From: a virus
Direction: 5' to 3' (one strand)
DNA length: 33,401 nt
IMG/VR virus record: IMGVR_UViG_3300032286_000463
Location: 1 to 33,401 of that record
Positions 29,195-33,401 of this stretch are shown here, one piece after another. Position numbers and translations under genes: made by a program. The first letter of the stretch is position 1. Each line of letters opens with the position of its first letter. The notes under the pieces were generated by a model. It made no database searches. It had not been told where the DNA came from and worked only from the letters and a program-made list of their open reading frames with translations.

Positions 29195-29223
29195 ATGATA
29201 CAGGATAGGGTTCGTAAATACAA
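29195..29223 (-). promoter_or_regulatory. Promoter of the 28616-29164 gene
   Basis: Minus strand TTGTAT (29223-29218), 17 bases, TATCAT (29200-29195). Confidence 0.6.
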
Positions 29224-29230
29224 GCATTTC

Positions 29231-29255
29231 GGGGAAAAAGTTATCACTTCGTAAT
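29231..29255 (+). repeat. Bipartite GGGGAAA-N10-TTCGTAAT motif, copy 4
   Basis: GGGGAAA 29231-29237 and TTCGTAAT 29248-29255, just upstream of the minus promoter at 29195-29223. A further lone TTCGTAA lies at 29211. Confidence 0.75.
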
Positions 29256-29290
29256 CATTAGGCATGTCTAATAAAATTATTATGTAAAGT

Positions 29291-29335
29291 TGTCGGCACA
29301 AAACCAGGGCAGTCAGATTGCTCCAACCACCCTGG
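29291..29335 (-). terminator. Terminator followed by TCGGCA motif
   Basis: CCAGGG (29304-29309) / CCCTGG (29330-29335), then TTTTGTGCCGACA on the minus strand. Inside the loop, GGGCA/TGCTC gives a second small hairpin similar to the conserved 3' hairpins. Confidence 0.72.
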
Positions 29336-29348
29336 TCCCCTATTATCC

Positions 29349-29528
29349 CTATATGTCAGCCAAAACTGCTTTAGCATGTGAAACAAAGTTATCAAACTCT
29401 TCGTCTCGTGTTAGTCTCATCTCTATTAGTTTCAATACTTCTAGAGTAGGCATTTGATTTATACTCCTGACTTTTTTGAAGCCATCAATCATAGACAGGA
29501 CGATTTCTTTATCAGTCATCTCAGACAT
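29349..29528 (-). CDS. Small helical protein
   Basis: A 59-residue protein starting MSEMTDKEIVLSMIDGF at 29528, eight bases after GGAG. The in-frame ATG at 29543 inside the preceding gene is rejected. Helical, no recognised domain. Confidence 0.62.
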   Translation of the reverse strand: MSEMTDKEIVLSMIDGFKKVRSINQMPTLEVLKLIEMRLTRDEEFDNFVSHAKAVLADI

Positions 29529-29793
29529 TATGGAACTCCACACTAATCATATCTGTCAGGTCATTATACTTGACAGAATTATAAATGATTTCTGCTAATT
29601 TTTTGATTGCTGAACGCTCTAGTTCTTCGTCAGTTCTCTTCAAATCTTCGTAGTCTTCTTCGGTTCCGTCTTCAGTATCAAAGTCTTCTACTTCACTGAT
29701 AAAGATGTTATCTTTATTGACATCAATCATGTATGTAATTGTTGCTGAAACCATTCTCTTAGTTTCGTAGTGTTCGTCAGTTAGTTCAAGCAT
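29521..29793 (-). CDS. Acidic hypothetical protein
   Basis: A 90-residue protein starting MLELTDEHYETKRMVSATI at 29793, after GGAGAAG; a longer start at 29832 lies within the gene above. A run of Asp/Glu (residues about 38-60) separates a strand-rich front from a helical end. Very acidic proteins of this sort sometimes mimic DNA, but nothing proves it here. Confidence 0.62.
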   Translation of the reverse strand: MLELTDEHYETKRMVSATITYMIDVNKDNIFISEVEDFDTEDGTEEDYEDLKRTDEELERSAIKKLAEIIYNSVKYNDLTDMISVEFHNV

Positions 29794-30136
29794 ACTTCTT
29801 CTCCTGCTTCTCCCAGTATTCATCCTGAGCAATCATACTATCCAAATCGCTAATGCGACCTTCAATACAAGCAATAGCAAATCTGCTCAATGCTTTAGTG
29901 TGTAGTTCGTGTTCTAGCATTGCTAGTTCTTCTCTGTGTTGCTCCAACATAGTTTTTTCCAAGTCTTCTTCTTTCTCTTTATACATAGTTAGATAAATGT
30001 TTGCTTGTTCTGCTTCCCATTCATCGTGGGTAGGGCAGTAATCTTGATTACCTTCGCAAATGCGACAGAATGAGTGGCAGTCAAAACCGCCATCGTGGAC
30101 AGGGCATTCAACCTTATCGCATTCACACTCACTCAT
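29786..30136 (-). CDS. Cys/His-rich N-terminus plus coiled-coil protein
   Basis: A 116-residue protein. The first 37 residues have eight cysteines and three histidines (CECDKVECPVHDG, CHSFCRICEG, YCPTHDE), likely two zinc sites. A long charged helix KEKEEDLEKTMLEQHREELA follows, giving a zinc-finger-plus-coil layout. It overlaps both neighbours. Confidence 0.68.
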   Translation of the reverse strand: MSECECDKVECPVHDGGFDCHSFCRICEGNQDYCPTHDEWEAEQANIYLTMYKEKEEDLEKTMLEQHREELAMLEHELHTKALSRFAIACIEGRISDLDSMIAQDEYWEKQEKKYA

Positions 30137-30320
30137 CTTCTTCGTCTTCTTCTTCGTCTTCTTCCAGTTCTTCTACTCTAATGTCTTCAACGCTGTCGTA
30201 TTCAAGGGTAGCGTTATCGCCATAGTAAGAGTGCCAAGCCATTTCTTCCGCTTGTTCTTCGCTATCTGCGACAATCTCTCCACAGTAGTTTACTTGGATT
30301 TCTACATAGTATTTTGGCAT
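30129..30320 (-). CDS. DpnD/PcfM-like small protein with acidic tail
   Basis: A 63-residue protein. YYVEIQVNYCGEIVADSEEQ followed by AEEMAW fits the DpnD/PcfM-like fold (strand, turn, helix). The tail is an uninterrupted run of Glu/Asp. It is the first gene of the 29521-30320 unit behind an ATGTCAG-class promoter, with AGAGAAAG as ribosome binding site. Confidence 0.65.
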   Translation of the reverse strand: MPKYYVEIQVNYCGEIVADSEEQAEEMAWHSYYGDNATLEYDSVEDIRVEELEEDEEEDEEDE

Positions 30321-30353
30321 TTGTTATCTTTCTCTTAGGGTTGTTATGTATTT

Positions 30354-30376
30354 ATTATAGGGGATACCACTGACAT
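30354..30376 (-). promoter_or_regulatory. ATGTCAG-class promoter
   Basis: Minus strand ATGTCAG (30376-30370), ten bases, TATAAT (30359-30354). The ATGTCAG begins at the upstream stop codon (TAATGTCAG). Confidence 0.72.
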
Positions 30377-30684
30377 TAGAACATCTGTGATGCTTGCTCT
30401 AACATCTCATCTTCTAGGATTTGATGATTATACTTGATAAGGCTATCAGTCTTCTCATTGTAGATACCCCTAATCATCTTTAGGAATGACTGGAACTCTG
30501 GACCACTGGTATCGTGCCAACCACGCTGGGCACTGTCCCATAGTTGCTTCTCTAGGCTTTCCAATCCCCACACGATAAACTGTAATCTTTGGTAAGATTG
30601 TAGGTCGCTTGCGTCAGGGTAGATGTAAGGGGCATTGTCTTCATCATAAACAGGGGTAAGGATAATAGTTTCGTTTTCATTCAT
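30376..30684 (-). CDS. Hypothetical protein
   Basis: A 102-residue protein starting MNENETIILTPVYDEDNAPY. Central helices (LQFIVWGLESLEKQLWDSAQ, EFQSFLKMIRGIYNE). No family recognised. The ATG lies at the expected +1 of its promoter, with no ribosome binding site, so translation is probably leaderless. Confidence 0.65.
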   Translation of the reverse strand: MNENETIILTPVYDEDNAPYIYPDASDLQSYQRLQFIVWGLESLEKQLWDSAQRGWHDTSGPEFQSFLKMIRGIYNEKTDSLIKYNHQILEDEMLEQASQMF

Positions 30685-30690
30685 AAGTCA

Positions 30691-30719
30691 ATTATACAGA
30701 TGTAGCACAGGATAGTCAA
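30691..30719 (-). promoter_or_regulatory. Promoter giving a leaderless mRNA
   Basis: Minus strand TTGACT (30719-30714), 17 bases, TATAAT (30696-30691), then six bases and the ATG at 30684. Confidence 0.78.
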
Positions 30720-30726
30720 TAGATTT

Positions 30727-30751
30727 GGGGAAAGCGTTACCCTTTCGTAAT
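30727..30751 (+). repeat. Bipartite GGGGAAA-N10-TTCGTAAT motif, copy 5
   Basis: GGGGAAA 30727-30733 and TTCGTAAT 30744-30751, upstream of the promoter at 30691-30719. Confidence 0.75.
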
Positions 30752-30819
30752 CGAAATAAATGATTAACTAGTTAGAAATTGCCGACCCAAATTCCCCACT
30801 TTTGTCAAGTAGGAAATGG

Positions 30820-30842
30820 TGAGCAGTTTGAAATCTTGCTCA
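30820..30842 (-). repeat. Conserved 3' hairpin, copy 1
   Basis: TGAGCA / TGCTCA with an 11-base loop, 12 bases after the stop of the DUF932 gene. Same family as 32056-32078 and 32599-32621, with paired stem substitutions. Confidence 0.78.
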
Positions 30843-30853
30843 GGATTGTTTTG

Positions 30854-31867
30854 CTATACGGAAGCCAAGACCAAGTTCATTAGTCTATTCTTCTCAGCGT
30901 TGATTACAGGGTCAAAGCCAGAAGCAGAAGCGTAAATACTTTCGTTGTTAGTTCCACGAGCATTACGATACCAGTCTAGGCGTTCTGTTAGAGCATTCAA
31001 AGCACCCCAAGCAGTTCCAGAGATAGTGTTATTGTAATCGCCAACATAGATAGATTGAATTAGGTCAATCTTGTCTGTCCACTTTTTCATAGAACCCTTG
31101 CTGTCCTTAGTTGGCATAGGGTAAGCCTTGAGAACAATCTCATCAAACTTAGCCTGAGTGATTTCTTTGCTAATCATTTCCTTAGCAAGTAAATCAAACT
31201 CGTCTAGGTAGTGATTAGCCAAGCCCAACGCTTCACGAGCAACAGCAATTTTACCTTCTGCTGTTTGTGTGTGTCTAATCTTGAATGACTGCTTCAAACC
31301 CTTTTTACCTTTTAGAGAAGATAGAGCAAGGTTTAGAGTGTTAGCACATACAACACGAACAGGAGTGATAGAAGCCTGAATTGCGATAGAACCATCGTGA
31401 GATGTGTTTAGCAATAGATAAGACTTGACAACATCAGACACGCCATTAGGGTCAAGAACAGTCTCACGCTCTAAAGCGATTGAACCAAAAACTTGTCTGC
31501 CACCCTTGATTGAACCAGCAGTTTCCCAACGCCCACCACCATCAAGCAGATTATCGCCAAACGAGAACAAGTCTTCATTCTGTAATGGAACATAACGCTC
31601 ACCAACGACACCAAGAATGTCTGTCTGCTCTGCGTTGAATGGATTGGTGCGAGATACGAACGAGTAGTTTCTGTCGCTAGTGAAACCAGCAGGAACAGCA
31701 ACATCTTCAAGTCTGACATTCCAGTTGTCTAGGCTTGCGAGTGATAGCATTTCTGCGGTAGATACTTCTTCCTGAAACACAGTTCCAAGATTGTGCCAAG
31801 CAGGTTGGCGGAGTGAAGCAAAACTAGCCTGACCAGTTGCTTCGTTGATTTCTAATTCGTGAGCCAT
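30854..31867 (-). CDS. DUF932 phage/plasmid-like protein
   Basis: A 337-residue protein starting MAHELEINEATGQASF at 31867, with AAAGGTG nine bases upstream; in-frame starts further up lie in the leader. Family blocks include RQPAWHNLG, FVSRTNPFNAEQTDILGVVGERYVPLQN, a GGRQVFGSIAL strand, ITPVRVVCANTLNLAL and the C-terminal WGALNALTERLDWYRNARG. DUF932 proteins are frequent in phages and plasmids; their role is unknown, and links to DNA metabolism rest on genome context. It has a strong promoter (31908-31936) and a 3' hairpin. Confidence 0.9.
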   Translation of the reverse strand: MAHELEINEATGQASFASLRQPAWHNLGTVFQEEVSTAEMLSLASLDNWNVRLEDVAVPAGFTSDRNYSFVSRTNPFNAEQTDILGVVGERYVPLQNEDLFSFGDNLLDGGGRWETAGSIKGGRQVFGSIALERETVLDPNGVSDVVKSYLLLNTSHDGSIAIQASITPVRVVCANTLNLALSSLKGKKGLKQSFKIRHTQTAEGKIAVAREALGLANHYLDEFDLLAKEMISKEITQAKFDEIVLKAYPMPTKDSKGSMKKWTDKIDLIQSIYVGDYNNTISGTAWGALNALTERLDWYRNARGTNNESIYASASGFDPVINAEKNRLMNLVLASV

Positions 31868-31907
31868 AGGGACTACACCTTTCATTGTTGGATTTGTTTG
31901 ATACTCA

Positions 31908-31936
31908 ATTGTCTCACGATTTGGGGGAAATGTCAA
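31908..31936 (-). promoter_or_regulatory. Promoter of the DUF932 gene
   Basis: Minus strand TTGACA (31936-31931), 17 bases, GACAAT (31913-31908). Confidence 0.72.
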
Positions 31937-31948
31937 GTGTTTCGTAAA
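31924..31948 (+). repeat. Bipartite GGGGAAA-N10-TTCGTAAA motif, copy 6
   Basis: GGGGAAA 31924-31930 and TTCGTAAA 31941-31948. The N10 is exactly the -35 region of the DUF932 promoter. Confidence 0.75.
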
Positions 31949-31984
31949 CTAATTTTACATTAGTTATCATTTCGTTACTTTTGC

Positions 31985-32054
31985 GGTCGGCACAAAAAAT
32001 CCCCCTGCTAATTTTACCTATCTAATTAGGATAGTCAATCTTCACAGGGGGATT
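31985..32054 (-). terminator. Strong terminator followed by TCGGCA motif
   Basis: AATCCCCCTG (31998-32007) / CAGGGGGATT (32045-32054), 10-bp stem, loop containing CTATC/GATAG, then six T and GTGCCGACC on the minus strand. Confidence 0.88.
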
Positions 32055-32055
32055 G

Positions 32056-32078
32056 TAAGCAGTTTAGACACTTGCTTA
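32056..32078 (-). repeat. Conserved 3' hairpin, copy 2
   Basis: TAAGCA / TGCTTA with loop GTTTAGACACT (plus strand), 12 bases after the stop of the 32090 gene. Confidence 0.8.
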
Positions 32079-32089
32079 GGTGTTTACTT

Positions 32090-32527
32090 TTACAGCAAAT
32101 CCAAAACGGAGTTGTATGTGCTGGAAGTAATGGTTTCTTGGTCAGTTAGTTTTAGAAGTTTTAGGGTCTTCTCCAACTGCTCTTTGTTTTGTCTGTTCTG
32201 CCAAGTGTCAGGGTCGCTAGGCTTCTCTGGCTTTGTGCCAATCTTAGCAACGATTTCCTTACCAACTGCGATAGAAACAGAACCACGATAATCGCTGTTG
32301 ATAGAGATGTTGTCTTCCTGATTGCCATAGTCGCTATAATCAACAATAGACTTTTTGTTTTTGCTAACCAAGTCAATTAGGTCTGCTGTGAAAGAAACAA
32401 TCTGCTTCTTGTATGCTGATAGCAACTTTGGATACTCTACTTCTGCCTTAGCAATTTCTGCTAACTTGGTTTCAACCATTTCAACTACTACTGATGTTGG
32501 GATTTTTACGGATACGGAACGAGCCAT
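32090..32527 (-). CDS. Conserved actinophage hypothetical protein
   Basis: A 145-residue protein starting MARSVSVKIPTSVVVEMVET. An N-terminal strand-helix is followed by a YPKLLSAYKKQIVSFTADLI helix, a Gly/Ser strand region (RGSVSIAVGKEIVAKIG) and PDTWQNRQNKEQLEKTLKLL. This opening and overall layout are familiar from conserved early genes of actinophages; the function is unknown. Leader AGAAAGTAG. Confidence 0.72.
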   Translation of the reverse strand: MARSVSVKIPTSVVVEMVETKLAEIAKAEVEYPKLLSAYKKQIVSFTADLIDLVSKNKKSIVDYSDYGNQEDNISINSDYRGSVSIAVGKEIVAKIGTKPEKPSDPDTWQNRQNKEQLEKTLKLLKLTDQETITSSTYNSVLDLL

Positions 32528-32569
32528 AATGTTTTGCTACTTTCTATTTGTGGGTTTATGTATAGTTCA

Positions 32570-32598
32570 ATTATACAGGATTTAGGGAAATTTGTAAA
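32570..32598 (-). promoter_or_regulatory. Promoter of the 32090 gene
   Basis: Minus strand TTTACA (32598-32593), 17 bases, TG-TATAAT (-10 at 32575-32570). It abuts the hairpin at 32599-32621. The spacer carries a degenerate TTTCCC half motif. Confidence 0.72.
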
Positions 32599-32621
32599 TG
32601 GGCAGTTTAGACATTTGCCCA
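32599..32621 (-). repeat. Conserved 3' hairpin, copy 3
   Basis: TGGGCA / TGCCCA with loop GTTTAGACATT (plus strand), 23 bases after the stop of the 32644 gene. It may also terminate that message. Confidence 0.8.
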
Positions 32622-32643
32622 GATGTTATAGTTCTGTTATGAA

Positions 32644-32802
32644 CTACTTGGCAGTTGTCCAGCGTGACTGACCAGCAACATCAAGTTTGATACGGAACGA
32701 GCCGTTTGCGTTCTTGATTACTTCCTGAACAGTGCCAACAACGCCAGACTTCTGGGTTGCGAACTGTGAGCCAACAGTTGGAACGGAAAATGTGTTTCCC
32801 AT
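32644..32802 (-). CDS. Small conserved protein (SH3-like)
   Basis: A 52-residue protein starting MGNTFSVPTVGSQFATQKSG. Strand-rich, ending SFRIKLDVAGQSRWTTAK. Likely a tiny beta-barrel. Leader AGAAAGAAGC; a promoter with a 5' hairpin lies upstream. Function unknown. Its codon use includes more C and G than most of its neighbours. Confidence 0.65.
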   Translation of the reverse strand: MGNTFSVPTVGSQFATQKSGVVGTVQEVIKNANGSFRIKLDVAGQSRWTTAK

Positions 32803-32828
32803 TTTTGCTTCTTTCTACTTGTAGTGTT

Positions 32829-32879
32829 TTACAACTTTTGTTGTAATACAAGTATAAGGGATAATCGTGGGAAAGTCAA
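32829..32879 (-). promoter_or_regulatory. Promoter with 5' hairpin for the 32644 gene
   Basis: Minus strand TTGACT (32879-32874), 17 bases, TATACT (32856-32851). TTACAAC-AAAA-GTTGTAA (32846-32829) begins near the predicted start. Confidence 0.78.
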
Positions 32880-32892
32880 GGGTATTCGTAAA
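32868..32892 (+). repeat. Bipartite (G/T)GGGAAA-N10-TTCGTAAA motif, copy 7
   Basis: TGGGAAA 32868-32874 and TTCGTAAA 32885-32892, over the -35 of the 32644 promoter. A second TTCGTAA is at 32898. Confidence 0.7.
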
Positions 32893-32927
32893 AGATTTCG
32901 TAAGCGTTATCATTCTGTTATTTTTGG

Positions 32928-32939
32928 GGTCGGCAAAAA
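32928..32939 (-). other. GGTCGGCAAAAA post-gene motif
   Basis: Fourth same-orientation copy of the GGTCGGCA(C)AAAA element (others at 26941, 29291, 31985), just after the stop of the 32947 gene. Confidence 0.6.
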
Positions 32940-32946
32940 CTAGAGC

Positions 32947-33126
32947 CTAAGCCCCAGCCTTATCCCATTCATACGCTTCGATAAAGTTCTTAGCAGTAAG
33001 CCAAGCACGATACATAAGTTCGTCTTCCTGACCTGTCAAGTCCCAACGCAATAGTCTTCCTATTGTGTGTGAGTTTCTTTCTTCTAAGTCTGCTAATACT
33101 ATTTCGTATGCTTTTTCTAGTTCCAT
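32947..33126 (-). CDS. Small hypothetical protein
   Basis: A 59-residue helical protein starting MELEKAYEIVLADLEERNSH. It contains LLRWDLTGQEDELMYRAWLT. It starts on the stop of the gene above (TAATG). No family recognised. Confidence 0.65.
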   Translation of the reverse strand: MELEKAYEIVLADLEERNSHTIGRLLRWDLTGQEDELMYRAWLTAKNFIEAYEWDKAGA

Positions 33127-33227
33127 TAGTACCCTGCTTCTTCTAGGATTTTTAGCAAGGCTTCTGCTTGCTCATCTGTTAGTTTTGCTATTGCTTCTTC
33201 GTTGATTACATTATCAAAGTTTATCAT
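33126..33227 (-). CDS. Very small helical protein
   Basis: A 33-residue ORF starting MINFDNVINEEAIAKLTDEQ and ending LEEAGY. AAAGGAAG lies eight bases before the ATG, and it is coupled to the next gene. It follows an ATGTCAG-class promoter. Confidence 0.6.
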   Translation of the reverse strand: MINFDNVINEEAIAKLTDEQAEALLKILEEAGY

Positions 33228-33252
33228 TAGGGCTTCCTTTCGTTAGAGTTCT

Positions 33253-33275
33253 ATTATACTTGCTACCACTGACAT
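33253..33275 (-). promoter_or_regulatory. ATGTCAG-class promoter
   Basis: Minus strand ATGTCAG (33275-33269), ten bases, TATAAT (33258-33253). As at 30376, ATGTCAG starts on the upstream stop (TAATGTCAG). Confidence 0.72.
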
Positions 33276-33401
33276 TAGATTTGTATTCTTTTGAAATCGT
33301 TTATCCATTCTTCACATACAGCACAGGCAAACTCCATACCCTGCTCTTCTTCAAACTCGTGGTCGTTATCAGCAAACCATTGAACATAGTCAGGTCTAAG
33401 C
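33275..33401 (-). CDS. Partial protein with CxxC, C-terminal end
   Basis: Open from the right edge of the window; 41 codons visible to TAA 33277-33275. It ends EFACAVCEEWINDFKRIQI after an acidic stretch (DNDHEFEEEQ). The Cys-x2-Cys suggests half of a zinc site. The remainder lies outside the window. Confidence 0.6.
   Translation of the reverse strand, partial: LRPDYVQWFADNDHEFEEEQGMEFACAVCEEWINDFKRIQI

Noticed and set aside
30060-30338. 92-codon plus-strand ORF, Phe-rich
   Set aside because: It is the complement of the Glu/Asp-rich tail and Cys-rich gene on the minus strand and has no promoter.

Overview
This window looks like part of the genome of a double-stranded DNA tailed phage of an actinobacterium, with low GC content (visibly AT-rich throughout). 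The actinobacterial assignment rests on a canonical WhiB-family protein (8844-9134, four cysteines plus GVWGG), a DUF7455-like zinc protein, and many small genes of kinds that recur in actinobacteriophages, joined by TAATG or ATGA overlaps. Low GC would fit a low-GC actinobacterial host such as a freshwater planktonic lineage; that host guess is inference only.

Left arm (1-13982, + strand). A partial Cys-rich gene, a zinc-ribbon protein and a RuvC-like resolvase precede a small HTH protein, the terminase small subunit and the terminase large subunit. Next is a secreted coiled-coil/PA14 protein. It ends on a C CCA AAA TAA slippery stop and appears to continue by -1 frameshifting for 90 residues. 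Two holin-like membrane proteins follow, then a terminator with a promoter nested in it. After that come three tRNA genes (Asn, Trp, Thr), an M23 endopeptidase, WhiB, a third holin-like protein, Hsp20, a Dps-like protein, a multidomain protein with WGGD and Tudor-like modules, a small metallopeptidase-like protein, an Nmad1/DUF1599-like protein and GroES.

Glycan cassette (14005-25559). Gmd and Fcl would make GDP-L-fucose. A DegT-fold dehydratase with the ColD-type active-site His offers a branch to a 3,6-dideoxy sugar such as colitose. A GT11 (alpha-1,2-fucosyltransferase-like) enzyme, a GT6 enzyme (ABO blood-group transferase family) and about five other glycosyltransferases follow. GalE lies downstream and could supply UDP-Gal or UDP-GalNAc. 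Together they suggest a phage-encoded pathway for a histo-blood-group-like glycan on the host envelope or the virion. Several of these transferases are more AT-rich than their neighbours, and one carries a decayed duplicate nearby.

Switch and origin-like region. A short minus-strand cluster (23202-24049) contains a PD-(D/E)XK-like nuclease. A plus block follows (24160-26293: MSMEG_6728-like protein, galE, small paralogues). The 690-base gene-free interval 26294-26981 holds four clustered DnaA-box-like sites, an AT-rich stretch, three 18-bp palindromes at exact 26-bp period, and a perfect-consensus promoter aimed leftward. It is a good candidate replication origin or control region.

Right arm (26982-33401, - strand). 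About seventeen small, mostly uncharacterised early-type genes are arranged in transcription units. Their borders reuse a limited set of parts: 3' hairpins with compensatory stem changes, terminators, a GGTCGGCACAAAA motif, a bipartite GGGGAAA-N10/11-TTCGTAA repeat like the stoperators of some actinophages, promoters with a conserved ATGTCAGnGGT spacer, and an AGAGAAAG-type ribosome binding site.
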